From Polynucleobacter necessarius (GTDB lineage: Bacteria; Pseudomonadota; Gammaproteobacteria; Burkholderiales; Burkholderiaceae), in assembly GCF_900095185.1 (NCBI RefSeq), contig NZ_LT606948.1, positions 1,464,509 through 1,528,508 of the forward strand: 64,000 bases of DNA, given 5' to 3'. This document shows positions 9,335-19,545 of this stretch, one piece after another (position 1 is the first letter of the stretch; every line of letters begins with the position of its first letter). Under the pieces are notes generated by a model. It worked only from the letters and a program-made list of their open reading frames with translations, was not told where the DNA came from and did no database searches. The translations under genes and the position numbers were made by a program.

Positions 9335-10654
9335 ATGAACTGTAGCTTTTACACCATTATGGCGGCACAATTTTTTTCGTCGCTTGCTGATAATGCTCTC
9401 CTAATTGCGGCTATTGCCCTCTTGGCCCAGCTCCATGCACCGGCGTGGATGACCCCATTGCTCAAATTGTTCTTTGTATGGTCCTATGTGCTTCTGGCTG
9501 CGTTTGTTGGAGCATTCGCTGACTCCCGCCCAAAAGGCAATGTCATGTTCATTACAAACACTATTAAATTTGCTGGATGTGTAGCCATGTTGTTTGGCAG
9601 TCATCCATTGCTCTCTTATGCCATTGTTGGCCTGGGAGCCGCTGCATACTCTCCGGCAAAGTATGGAATTCTGATGGAACTCTTGCCGCCCGAGAAATTA
9701 GTTGCCGCCAATGGTTGGATTGAAGGTCTGACTGTAAGCTCAATTATTTTGGGTGCTGTTCTGGGAGGCGTATTAATTAGCAGTACTGTCTCTCAAAGTC
9801 TTTTGGCTTGGGATATTCTGACTCTCGAGACGGGCATTGATACGCCAGCCGAATCTGCCATCATGATCATCATGATGATCTATGTCATAGCCGCACTCAT
9901 TAATCTCAAAATTCCGGATACCGGTGCTCGCTATGTTTCGCAAAAAACCAATCCAATCGAATTAGTAAAAGATTTCGCCATGTGCTTAAAAACACTTTGG
10001 GATGATCGTCTCGGGCAAATTTCTTTGGCGGTTACGACTTTGTTCTGGGGTGCTGGCGCAACCCTTCAATTTATTGTGATCAAGTGGGCGCAAGTTGCTT
10101 TACACATGAATCTGTCGCAAGGCGCAATTTTGCAGGCCATCTCCGCTGTCGGCGTAGCAGGTGGAGCGGTATATGCTGCTTGGCGTATCCCTTTACGCAA
10201 ATCGTTAAACGTATTGCCATATGGCGTTGCCATGGGTTTAGTTGTTTGCATCATGGCAATTTATAACTCTGACATGCTTCCTGATACGGCCATTGTCTCG
10301 CTAGGCAAACTTCAGGTGACATGGAACTTGCTGCCCGCCTACCTGTTATTAATTTTGGTGGGATGGTTGGCAGGTTATTTCGTGGTTCCAATGAATGCGC
10401 TACTACAACATCGTGGCCATGTACTCATGTCAGCCGGTCACTCTATCGCTGTCCAAAACTTTAACGAAAATATTTCCGTCTTAATAATGTTGCTAATCTA
10501 TTCATTACTGATTTGGCTAGATGTCACAATTCAGGCAGTCATCATTGGCTTTGGTGTTGCAGTCAGCTTAATCATGTGGTTAGTAATTAAGCGTCACACT
10601 AGGAACCAGGCAGAATATGACTCTATGCACCTAATCGGTGAACATACCCATTAA
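9335..10654 (+). CDS. lplT: Lysophospholipid transporter LplT (MFS)
   Basis: An intact 439-residue inner-membrane transporter of the major facilitator superfamily that flips lysophospholipids inward for re-acylation. About 12 membrane segments are visible. Family signatures include MAAQFFSSLADNALLIAAIA at the N-terminus, FADSRPKG in the first cytoplasmic loop and AAAYSPAKYGILMELLP. No acyltransferase (aas) domain is fused or adjacent, as in other betaproteobacteria. Its stop codon lies inside a strong inverted repeat that separates it from the convergent glycosylase remnant. Confidence 0.93.
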   Translation: MNCSFYTIMAAQFFSSLADNALLIAAIALLAQLHAPAWMTPLLKLFFVWSYVLLAAFVGAFADSRPKGNVMFITNTIKFAGCVAMLFGSHPLLSYAIVGLGAAAYSPAKYGILMELLPPEKLVAANGWIEGLTVSSIILGAVLGGVLISSTVSQSLLAWDILTLETGIDTPAESAIMIIMMIYVIAALINLKIPDTGARYVSQKTNPIELVKDFAMCLKTLWDDRLGQISLAVTTLFWGAGATLQFIVIKWAQVALHMNLSQGAILQAISAVGVAGGAVYAAWRIPLRKSLNVLPYGVAMGLVVCIMAIYNSDMLPDTAIVSLGKLQVTWNLLPAYLLLILVGWLAGYFVVPMNALLQHRGHVLMSAGHSIAVQNFNENISVLIMLLIYSLLIWLDVTIQAVIIGFGVAVSLIMWLVIKRHTRNQAEYDSMHLIGEHTH

Positions 10655-10670
10655 GTTGTGTAATGGGTAT
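10644..10670. terminator. Perfect 10-bp hairpin overlapping the lplT stop
   Basis: atacccatta / taatgggtat with a 7-nt loop. There is no T-run, but its position between convergent genes suggests a terminator or 3'-end stabiliser. Confidence 0.5.
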
Positions 10671-10678
10671 GAAGAATA

Positions 10679-10963
10679 TTAGCTGTTCTGCAGAACAGAT
10701 CTTGCAAGTAGTAAATCCTGCCAAAGCATTGCTTTTTCTTTTGGCTTAGTAAGAACCTGAGGCAAATCGAAGGAGGCAATCACAGGAACTTCTTCGTTGC
10801 CACCAGCAATGAGAGCTAAGACCGTTTGGCGCAGTTCTGTCAAAGGATCCTTCTCTCCGGTGATTTTTTGTGCGACAGAGCCACCAAAAGCAACTGCTAC
10901 AACTGGTAATTCTGGAATGCCCATCTGAGATAAAGACTTAGAGGCACCCTTCCACATCCATTC
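10679..10963 (-). pseudogene. Uracil-DNA glycosylase (family 4/5-like), C-terminal remnant
   Basis: About 95 codons are left, corresponding to the C-terminal third of a 4Fe-4S uracil-DNA glycosylase. The segment VVAVAFGGSVAQKITGEKDP matches the family's AxxxLG-x-VAxxLLG region, and the tail KAMLWQDLLLARSVL is typical. The HPAYLL-type active-site motif reads FDLPQVL. The N-terminal cluster cysteines are absent. It abuts the rimI remnant, as expected from the usual tsaB-rimI-udg order. Assignment rests partly on that order. Confidence 0.65.
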
Positions 10964-11133
10964 ATTTTTGTAGCTTAATCGATTTGGCCATTACGAGTGC
11001 ACCCTCTCGCGACAACCTGTCTCCGGACTTTCTGGTCATAATTTTTGCGGATACCGATCTGCTCGTACCCCAATACTTGATCGAGATTCGCCTCCTGCAT
11101 CGGCAAAAAGGAAAGTTCGGTAACCGAATTCAT
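10962..11133 (-). pseudogene. rimI: RimI, ribosomal-protein S18 acetyltransferase, deletion remnant
   Basis: Only the two ends of this GNAT acetyltransferase survive. The start reads MNSVTELSFLPMQEANLDQV, then goes directly into GYEQIGIRKNY, which belongs near the C-terminus, and after a frame change SREGALVMAKSIKLQK closes the gene. About 90 codons are missing, including the acetyl-CoA-binding V/I motif. Position right after tsaB supports the identity. RimI N-acetylates ribosomal protein S18. Confidence 0.8.
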
Positions 11134-11151
11134 CAAAGATGCTTTCAGGCA

Positions 11152-11856
11152 TTACCTCATACCCTCTTCGCGCTCTGCGGTTGTAAATGCCACTTTATTG
11201 CGGACATATAACGGCTCAAGTAGATGAACATCACATTGCAGGCCATCGCTCAGCATTTGCTCTGCACAAGTTAAGATGCCTAAAGCTGAAACAGCAATAT
11301 CGGAGTGTATTGGACAGGCAAACGCAGGTAATCGATTGCGGTATGGATGAATAGCGCTACCAGCCAAGAATTCTGCTCCCTTCAAATTCACACCCTCTGG
11401 TCTAGTCAGTTGCATTTCGTTGATACGTTTTGGTAATCCATCATTCTGCATTTCGTAATTAGCCCAGTAAACCTCCTCCATACGGGCATCAATGGCGACC
11501 GTAAATTGCTCGGGGCGTATTTGTTTAAATACTTCAGTGGTGAGAAGCTGGGCGGCGAGAGCATCTAAACTACAAACTGGCAATACTGGAATATTTTGAG
11601 AAATTGCCAATCCTTGTACCGCTGCAACACCTAAGCGCACCCCAGTAAAGGCACCTGGTCCAACACCAACCGCAATTACATCAAGATCTTTTAAGACAAC
11701 TCTCCCATCACTCAAAAGAGATTCAATCCAGGGCAAAAGCAATTGGCTAGCACCCGCTGAAACTCTTTCGTGTCTTAGCTCGGGTACTTGATCTTCTAAA
11801 GATAAAGCCACCGAACACCATTCTGCAGAGGTGTCGATGGCTAGTATATTTGCCAC
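11152..11856 (-). CDS. tsaB: tRNA threonylcarbamoyladenosine synthesis protein TsaB
   Basis: An intact 234-residue TsaB (YeaZ), partner of TsaD and TsaE in making t6A37 in ANN-decoding tRNAs. The N-terminal ASKHA fold is clear (MANILAIDTSAEWCSVAL; GVGPGAFTGVRLGVAAVQGL at about 68-87). The length matches the family. It is followed by the rimI remnant, with which it would have formed an operon. It is essential in most bacteria, consistent with its preservation amid decayed neighbours. Confidence 0.93.
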   Translation of the reverse strand: MANILAIDTSAEWCSVALSLEDQVPELRHERVSAGASQLLLPWIESLLSDGRVVLKDLDVIAVGVGPGAFTGVRLGVAAVQGLAISQNIPVLPVCSLDALAAQLLTTEVFKQIRPEQFTVAIDARMEEVYWANYEMQNDGLPKRINEMQLTRPEGVNLKGAEFLAGSAIHPYRNRLPAFACPIHSDIAVSALGILTCAEQMLSDGLQCDVHLLEPLYVRNKVAFTTAEREEGMR

Positions 11857-11901
11857 GTTAAACCTTATTAGGTTGGATTACTTGTTAATTAGTAATCCAC
11901 A

Positions 11902-12374
11902 TTATGAACTCAATCCAGAAATTACCTCGGGGGGGGGTGCCTGTACTAGCTCGATCAGGACGCCCTCACCACTAATCGGAAATTCATCGTTGGCTTTTTA
12001 GGATGAACGAAAGTAAGGTCATATCCAGCGGCACCCTTACGAATGCCCCCAGGAGCAAATCGCAGACCATGTGCAGAGAGCCATGTAACCGCCTTCGGCA
12101 AATCATCTACCCACAAGCCAATATGATTCAAGGGCGTTTGATGAACTGCAGGCTTTTTTTCAAAATCAAACGGTTGCATAAGATATACTTCAATCTCATG
12201 GGCACCTTTGCCAATCGCATAAATGTCTTCATCCACGTTTTCACGCTCTGAAACAAAAGTACTTTTATATTCAAAACTAAGCATATCAACCCATAACTTT
12301 TTAAGTTGATCTTTATCTTCACCACCAATAGCAATCTGCTGAATACCCAAAATCTTAAAAGGTTTTACGCTCAT
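11902..12374 (-). pseudogene. Methylmalonyl-CoA epimerase-like VOC protein, C-terminal frameshift
   Basis: A vicinal-oxygen-chelate (glyoxalase) fold protein with [12 protein letters not shown] at the start and [16 protein letters not shown] in the middle. The start is taken at the ATG at 12374, which follows AAGGGGG, rather than a TTG seven codons upstream. A single extra base in an A5 tract near 11995 changes [15 protein letters not shown] into a short false tail ending at 11955. The original C-terminus continues in the other frame ([14 protein letters not shown]) to a stop at 11902, passing through a nine-base G/C run. Its place ahead of pccA/pccB/mutase remnants suggests a role as methylmalonyl-CoA epimerase; a generic VOC enzyme is the alternative. 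Confidence 0.75.
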
Positions 12375-12387
12375 GTCATAAGCCCCC

Positions 12388-14430
12388 TTACTCAAAACGA
12401 ATGATCAACTGATCAACCGCTAAACTATCGCCCTCTTTGGCGCAAAGTTCTGCAACAACGCCATCTTGCATCGCAGAAAGTGTATTTTCCATTTTCATCT
12501 CTTCAAGAGAGGCTAATTTCTGCCCTGCAGTGACTGCCTCACCAACCTTAACTGCGCGATTTTTGTCAGGAGTCCAGGTATAGGCGACCTCACCAATTTA
12601 GAGGTATCTGGTGGAAGCTTGACAGGCATGCGGCGTTGGAGCTCTGCGCCAAGAGGGCTTAGCACCAGGCCCTCATAATTTACGCCGTCCAGAATCAGTA
12701 CATAATAGCGCACGCCTCGACGCTCTACCTGTGCAGTAATTTTATGCGTGCCATTGATAGTAGCATTCAAGCAAATTTGTCCAGGATGCCAATCACTCAC
12801 AATGTCATAACGACTAACGTCATCAGCTTCGTCAATATAGACCGAATAAACTCCATCCTTAAGCTCAACTACGAATAGGTACCTCATATGGGTCACTCAT
12901 GGAGCCGGTTTTTTTGCCGGTGACAACAACAAACTTTTTGCCAATGATCATTTCATGACCAGCCAATTAACCATCAATCATCTGAATATGCTGGAAATAG
13001 CGATAGCGCATAAATGCAGCCAAAGCTGCCAAACGCGTAGGATCTGTCGGCTGCTGTACGGCAGCATCCTTTTTAAAGCCCTCAGGATATTCTTCGGCGA
13101 TAAATCCAGTCGTGAAGTCACCATTCACAAATTGAGGGTGCTGTAACAGCGCAGCCTGAAAAGGGATATTGGAATGAATGCCGCGAATCACAAAGGCATT
13201 CAATACTGCGCGCATTTTATCGATTGCCTCGGCACGATCTTTACCGTGTCCAATTAATTTGGTAATCATCGAGTCGTAATACATCGGAATCGCACCACTT
13301 TCGTAGACGCCGGTATCCACGCGTACGCCATTAACCGACTCAGGTGGACGATATTTAACCAAACGGGAGAAGTTTCGGAATGGATCATCGGCGTTAATGC
13401 GGCACTCCATAGACCAACCGTCCAGTTTGACGTCTTCTTGTTTAAACGCCAACTTCTCACCAGCGCGGCTACACGAATCATCTGTTCAACAAGATCCAGG
13501 CCTATAATGTTTTCTGTTGCCGGATGCTCGACCTGCAAGCTGGTATGCATTTCCAAGAGGTAGAAAGATTTATCCTTGCCTACAACAAACTCAACCGTAC
13601 CTGCGGATTGATAGTTCACCGCCTTTGCTAAAGCAAAGGCTTGCTCACCCATCGCCTTACGAGTTACAGGATCAATAAATGGGGATGGCGCTTCCTCAAT
13701 CACTTTTTGATGACGACGTTAAATCGAGCAATCACATTCGTTTAAGTACACCACGTTGCCATGTGAGTCACCTAACACCTGGATCTCAATATGACGCGGG
13801 GGCCTTCCACAAACTTCTCAATAAAGATGCGATCATCGCCAAAACTATTCATTGCCTCGGTTTTGCAAGCCGCGAAACCCTCTGCCGCTTCTTTATCATT
13901 AAAGGCGACGCGCAAACCTTTACCGCCGCCACCCGCAGAAGCCTTGATCATGACTGAATAGCCAATGCCTTGTGGGCGATCTTAACCGCCTCCTCACAGT
14001 AGTTACAATCGCTTCGTTGTGACCAGGGATCGTCTTTACCTTGGCATCTAATGCCAGTTTTTTAGAGGCAATCTTGTCGCCCATCGCTGCAATCGATCGG
14101 TATTTCGGGCCAATAAAAACAATGCCCTCCTTTTCGCAGCGCTTGGCAAATTGCTCATTCTCAGATAAGAAACCATAACCAGGATGAACCGTTTCAGCAT
14201 CAGTATCTTTGCAGACCTGAATAATGCGATCCATTACTAAATAAGATTCTCGTGAAGGCGCTGGTCCGATACAAACAGCCTCATCGGCCCTGGACATGAC
14301 GCGCCTCTTTATCTGCGTCGGAATAAACAGCAACCGTCTTAATGCCCATTTTTTTGACGGTTATCATCACACGGCATGCAATCTCGCCGCGGTTAGCAAT
14401 CAAAATTTTCTTAAACATTTTCGTAGTCAT
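12388..14430 (-). pseudogene. pccA: Propionyl/acyl-CoA carboxylase alpha subunit, broken
   Basis: Remnant of a biotin-dependent carboxylase alpha chain (biotin carboxylase plus biotinyl domain, normally about 670 residues). It starts [17 protein letters not shown] and continues through HPGYGFLSENEQFAKRCE. The ATP-grasp region appears in at least four separate frames ([41 protein letters not shown]). A C-terminal biotinyl segment with the lysine site EEMKMEN ends at 12388. There are frame changes near 14290, 13960, 13740, 13480, 12930 and 12590. It lies directly upstream of the epimerase and downstream of pccB, so it was part of the propionyl-CoA operon. Confidence 0.9.
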
Positions 14431-14445
14431 TATTTGTCAGCACCT

Positions 14446-15628
14446 TTACAGAGGAATATTGCCGTGTTTACGCGCAGGATTCTTCAAGTCTTTGTCTTTA
14501 AGCATTGCTAATGAACGAGCAATGCGCTTACGGGTTTCGTGAGGGAGGATGACGTCATCAATATAGCCACGTCGACCAGCCACAAACGGGTTAGCAAACT
14601 TAGACTTGTACTCAGCCTCTCGAGCAGCAATCTTTTGTGACTCAGATTTTTCCTCTCGGAAAATAATTTCTACTGCACCCTTCGGACCCATTACCGCAAT
14701 TTCAGCTGAAGGCCAAGCAAAGTTCACATCTCCACGTAAATGCTTAGAGGCCATCACGTCGTAAGCACCGCCATAGGCCTTGCGGGTCATCAACGTCACT
14801 TTAGGAACTGTGCAGTCTGCAGATGCATACAGCAATTTCGCACCCTGCTTAATAATTCCACCGTACTCTTGCGCAGTACCTGGCATAAATCCAGGCACAT
14901 CGACTAAAATGCCACTACTGGGATATTGAAAGCATCGCAGAAGCGCACAAAGCGCGCCGCTTTAATGGATGCCTTAATGTCTAAACATCCTGCCAAAACC
15001 AGAGGTTAATTAGCAACAATACCTATCGAACGACCTGCCATACGGGCAAAACCGATCACGATCTTTGTAGCGTAATCAGGTTGTAATTCAAAGAACTCTC
15101 CATCATCCACAATTTTCTCGATCAACTCTTTCATGTCGTAAGGTTGATTTGGATTAGATGGAACTAATGTATCCAGGGAAAAATAAGGCTCTTCAATACG
15201 ATTGGCGCCCTTAATTAGGGGCGGCTTTTCACGATTAGAGAGAGGCAAGTAATTAAAGAAGCGGCGCAACATCATAATTGCATCCACATCATTATCAAAA
15301 GCTAAATCACAAACACCAGAAATTGTTGAGTGCGTTACCGCACCGCCCAATTCTTCTGCGGTTACATCTCTTCATGAGTAACGGTCTTCACCACCTCTGG
15401 ACCTGTAACAAACATATAGGAACCGTCTGATCGCCCATCCCAAAATCATGGCAACGGTGCTCAAACGAGCATATCCCATTATTCAAATGTTCCAGGATCC
15501 AGCAAAAGCTCAATGCGCTCACGAGCAGTTAACTTGCCTTTGGCATGCTGAGCTTAGATTCGCTTTTGCCCGCCACCTAATCGGGCAAGCTCACGTTTGG
15601 CTTCCAGTTGTTTAATGATTTCCTTCAT
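14446..15628 (-). pseudogene. pccB: Propionyl-CoA carboxylase beta subunit, broken
   Basis: Remnant of the carboxyltransferase subunit (normally about 510 residues). The start MKEIIKQLEAKRELARLGGG follows an AGGA-type site. Two in-frame nonsense codons come early (after GGGQKRI and after LLDPGTFE). More frame changes and deletions follow. Recognisable blocks are [45 protein letters not shown] and [18 protein letters not shown]. The last 150 codons are open. The meaB stop lies 11 nt before this start. Confidence 0.9.
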
Positions 15629-15638
15629 TTCCTGATCC

Positions 15639-16672
15639 TTAGAAAAACTCATGCTCCATGGGCTCCAGTAATCGTCTTGCTGCTACTGAGGAGGACATAG
15701 TTCCTTGATTTCCTTGTGCAATCAAACTTGGTAGAAGTTCTTGCACTGCCACATTGCTACGAAATGCATTTTTTAAACCTGCATCGATGCGATCCCACAT
15801 CCATGAGGTTGCTTGTTGTTGACGACGGGAATCAAATTTTCCATTTGCCTTTTGAAGTTTTTCAACATGGGCAACTTTGTCCCATAGCTCCGGAACGACT
15901 TTACCGTCTAATGCGTTTAAGATCATTACTTGTGGGTGCCAAAATTCTTTGTCGTGAGATGCATGGTCAGGGTTGCCCTGAAAGCTCAAAAGACGTAAGG
16001 AGCTGGTAATAAAGAGTTGTGCCCGCATAGCGGCATCGGGATCGATATCAACTTTATTGATCACAATTAAATCAGCGATTTCCATCACGCCTTTTTTAAT
16101 TCTCTGGAGATCATCGCCGGCGTTAGGCAACTGCAAGAGTACAAGCATATCTGTCATGCCTGCAACTGCAATTTCACTTTGCCCTACTTCAATAGTTTCA
16201 ACGATGATGATGTCAAACCCCGCTGCCTCTGCACTCAACATCGCTTCACGGGTCTTTTCGGCCACACCACCCAGGTTGCATGAGGATGGACTCGGACGAA
16301 TAAAAGCATTCTCGAGCACTGACAATCGTTCCATGCGAGTTTTATCTCCAAGGATCGAGCCACCAGACGCGCTAGATGATGGCTTAATTGCGAGCACTGC
16401 AACTTGATGACCTTTTTCGATGAGGTAAAGACCCAAAGATTCAATTAAAGTCGACTGACCAACCCCTGGAATACCAGAAATACCCAAACGAAATGATTTA
16501 CCAGTTTTAGACAATCAAGCATTGAGCACATCATCAGCACGATGACGATGATCTAGGCGCGTTGACTCTAATAAGGTAATAATCTTCGCTAAAGCGCGTC
16601 GCTGTTTTAACGATGGCGCTCTCCCCCCGGCAAGAGATCGCTCATTAGAGCCTGATCAGCAGCTTCAAGCAT
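15639..16672 (-). pseudogene. meaB: Methylmalonyl-CoA mutase-associated GTPase MeaB, decayed
   Basis: MeaB is the G-protein chaperone that protects and reloads B12 on methylmalonyl-CoA mutase. A 291-codon frame is open from 16514, but the true N-terminus begins MLEAADQALMSDLLPG at 16672, followed by a frame change near 16620 and a TGA just before LSKTGKSFRLGISG. Key residues of the G domain are also altered: the P-loop reads GIPGVGQST, with Gln in place of the Walker-A Lys; the family's VETVGVGQSE reads VETIEVGQSE; AVDPSS reads AIKPSS. The long open frame is therefore misleading. I judge it non-functional. Confidence 0.82.
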
Positions 16673-16685
16673 GCTTATGTCCGTA

Positions 16686-18190
16686 TTAAGCAGGCTTTAC
16701 AAACATACGAATCTGCTCAAGCACATCCTTAGCCGAAGCCGGAATGGGAGTACCTGGACCATAAATTCCTTTTACACAGGCCTCATATAGGAACTCGTAG
16801 TCCTGTCTTGGAATCACGCCGTCTACGAATACGATGATGTCATCAGAGCCCTGGTTTTTAAGTTCAGCAATAATGGCGGGTACTACTGTCTTATGACCTG
16901 CAGCTAAGGTAGAAACACCGAGCGCGTACACATCATTTTCAATTGCTTGGCGAGCGCATTCTTCTGGCGTTTGGAATGACCAATATCAACGTCAAAACCC
17001 CCAGATCAGCATAAGCAGTAGCAACTCTACCTTTGCGCCACGATCATGTCCATCTTCACTAAGTTTAGCAAACATTACACGTGGACGTCGTCCAAAGTCT
17101 TTTGCGAAATCCGCAATTTCTGTTTGGAGTTTTGCCCATCCTTCGGCTGAGTCATAAGCAGCTGCATACACACCAGTCACATTTTGAGTATCGGCGCGAT
17201 GGCGCCCGTAAACTTTTTCCAATGCATCAGAAACTTCTCCCACTGTCGCGCGTAAACGAATAGCATTGACCGATAACTCCAACAAGTTTCCAGAATCATC
17301 TTCAGCGGCTTTGGTTAAGGCTTCTAATGCGGCCTGTACTTTTTGAGTATCGCGTTTTGCTTTAATCTCGTTCAGGCGCGCAATCTGACCTTCGCGCACC
17401 TTATCGTTATCAATCATCAATACATCAACTTCCTTACCGTCTGCCAACGTAAAGGCCAATTCCAATACTTGATTGGCTCCAGCCTCTTGCATGTGATAGC
17501 CCGAAATTGAAATCGAGTTGAACTTAGGCATATGCTTTCGCGCGGCGTACTCAATGATGTCACCAATAATGCGCATAGATAGCTCTGGCGGGTAAATATA
17601 GGTATTACGCACCATGCATTCCTTCAGAATGTCATTCTGAATCGTGCCTGAGAGCTGTTCCTGCTTAACACCCTGCTCTTCACCAGCCACAATATAACCG
17701 GCCAACACTGGTAACACGGCACCATTCATCGTCATCGAAACGGATACTTTGTCTAATGGAATCCCATCAAACAAAATTTTCATATCCTCTACAGAATCAA
17801 TTGCAACGCCAGTTTTACCTACGTCACCAGTTACGCGCGGATGGTCTGAGTCATAACCGCGCGGTGAGTTGCCAAATCAAAAGCTACCGAAACGCCCTGA
17901 CCACCAGCTGCTAATGCTTTGCGATAAATGGCATTTGATTCTTCCGCAGTTGAAAAACCTGCGTATTGGCGAATAGTCCACACGGGCGAACTGAATACAT
18001 CGTAGCTTGTGGACCACGAACAAATAGCTCAAAACTAGGCAATGTATCCGTGCAATGAAATCCTTCAATATCCGATAATGTGTAAAGCGCTTTTAGATGA
18101 ATTCCATCGGGGGTTTCCAGCCTAATGAATCAACATCGCCATTAGGGGCAGATTTCTGTGCTGATTTTTTCCAAGCATCAATACTTGTAT
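16686..18190 (-). pseudogene. Methylmalonyl-CoA mutase, broken
   Basis: Remnant of the adenosylcobalamin-dependent mutase that interconverts methylmalonyl- and succinyl-CoA (large subunit about 700 residues). Recognisable in order: AWKKSAQKSAPNGDVDSLGW at the N-terminus, [36 protein letters not shown], the B12-binding DGHDRGAKV, and the C-terminal [18 protein letters not shown] piece. A deletion and frame change directly follow the B12-binding motif near 16990, and others lie at 17790-18110. The start codon is missing because the gene now abuts a GntR fragment on the other strand. Non-functional. Confidence 0.9.
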
Positions 18191-18368
18191 TAGTCGTACA
18201 CCGATGCGGGAAGCAATCAAGGTTTTAGCTTCTGAGGGTCTTGTTACTATCAAAATGAGGTGTGGAGCCTATATAACTGAGGTGGTTCGAAAGGATCTCG
18301 AACAAATTTTTACTATTCTTTCAAGCCTTGAGAGCGCAATAAAGGTAATCAGCATACTGCCCAGCTAA
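18189..18368 (+). pseudogene. GntR-family regulator fragment
   Basis: About 58 codons remain of a FadR/GntR-type transcription factor: the helix-turn-helix block SRTPMREAIKVLASEGLVTI followed by the linker GAYITEVVRKDLEQIFTILS. The start of the HTH domain and the whole FCD ligand domain are missing. It was probably divergent from the mutase operon and its regulator. The deletion that removed its 5' end also removed the mutase start and the shared promoter. Confidence 0.75.
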
Positions 18369-18510
18369 TTTTGGATAAACCGGCACCATGGCAGGATTCG
18401 CAGTTTGCCGTCTCCACCAGTACTTGACCTTTTGCTTTGCTAGCAGCGCTCGCTACGCTAGTAAAACCAATGCTGGTGAGTAAGGCTACAGTTATCAGTG
18501 CGAATTTCAT
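18321..18510 (-). pseudogene. Cytochrome c (class I) N-terminal remnant
   Basis: Starts MKFALITVALLTSIGFTSVA, a clear Sec signal peptide, and reaches the haem-binding CESCH motif about 40 residues in. A frame change follows AGLSK, and in the other frame PKLAGQYADYLYCAL continues before a stop at 18321. The Met axial-ligand half is lost. Together with the next upstream fragment it resembles a tandem c4/c553-type pair. Confidence 0.75.
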
Positions 18511-18520
18511 ATTTGTATCT

Positions 18521-18655
18521 CTAAAAATCTTTATCAATAAATTCCTTCAATGGGTTATTTGGTGTGCTGGCATTTTGCGCAGCATAGTATTCGTCGATAT
18601 CCGGCATATCTTGGTCAGAGAGGCTCGCAGCGATTGAGCGCATTTGAAAGTTTTT
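18521..18655 (-). pseudogene. Second cytochrome c, C-terminal remnant
   Basis: About 42 codons read QMRSIAASLSDQDMPDIDEYY and end at 18521, matching the C-terminal helix of class I cytochromes c, where the Met ligand is shortly upstream. The N-terminus and haem motif are gone. It lies 11 nt ahead of the other cytochrome fragment. The stretch from 18656 to 18815 holds nothing I can recognise. Confidence 0.55.
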
Positions 18656-18815
18656 TCATAGAAATCATTATTAAACGGGGTTGATTCGGATCAATTGGGA
18701 AAGACTATAGCGGACAGAGGAGCATCCCTCTCTATTTTAGAGAGGGAAATTAGTGTAAATACTAAAAAATTTAGCCTATTTACCTATACAACCCAGCACT
18801 TATTTAGGCCAGTCT

Positions 18816-19521
18816 ATGAGTAAAACCACCTCCCCTACCCAGAACCGCTTTTCAGGTAGCCAAAGTTATGTTGCAACCGACGATCTGAAATTGGCAGTAA
18901 ATGCTGCCATTGCCCTGCAACGTCCCCTTTTAATTAAAGGGGACGTCTGGAACGGGTAAGACCATGCTGGCCGAGGAAGTTACCACCGATACCGCTTTTG
19001 CAATAGCACATTAAATCCACTACAAAAGCCCAAGAAGGTTTATATGAATACGATGCTGTTAGCTGCTTACGCGATTCGCAACTAGGGGATGAAAAAGCAA
19101 AAGATACTCATAACTACATTGTAAAAGGTGTCTTGTGGCAAGCATTTGAGGCAGATGAGCCCACAGTGTTGTTAATTGATGCAATTGACAAAGCTGATAT
19201 TGAATTTTCGAATGATTTTCGTCGCGCAATCGATCGTAATGAAAAAGAATTGCCTGATGCCTTCTTGCGCCGCTGCTTCTTTCATTACATTACCGTTCCA
19301 GATGCAAATACAATGCAAAGCATCGTGGATGTTCATCACCCCAGCAAGACCTTTTGGATGCTGCTCTCAAGCCCTTACTTGCAGTAGATATTCCACCAGA
19401 AGCACTGTACAGCAGCGATGAAAAGATTGTGGTCCCTCCTCTACGCGGCGCTCTGCTTAAAAATGAACAGGACATTCATTTATTTGAGCGCTTAGTCATC
19501 ATGAAGCGTAATCATCGCTAG
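18816..19521 (+). pseudogene. MoxR-type AAA+ ATPase, broken
   Basis: Remnant of a MoxR/CoxD-type AAA+ ATPase that would help mature a metalloenzyme together with a VWA partner. The start is MSKTTSPTQNRFSGSQSYVA. The Walker A motif is readable only after a frame change (GTSGTGKTMLAEEV, near 18950). The Walker B-like LLIDAIDKADIEF has Ala where Glu is normal. A deletion joins NDFRRAIDR to NEKELPDAFLRRCFFHY. The C-terminus LRGALLKNEQDIHLFERL is typical. It is followed by a CoxE-like remnant, the usual gene pair. Confidence 0.85.
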
Positions 19522-19545
19522 TTATTTAACTAATCGATTTGTGTC

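Noticed and set aside
15716..16407. Open frames on the plus strand across meaB
   Set aside because: They are antisense shadows; the minus strand matches MeaB throughout.
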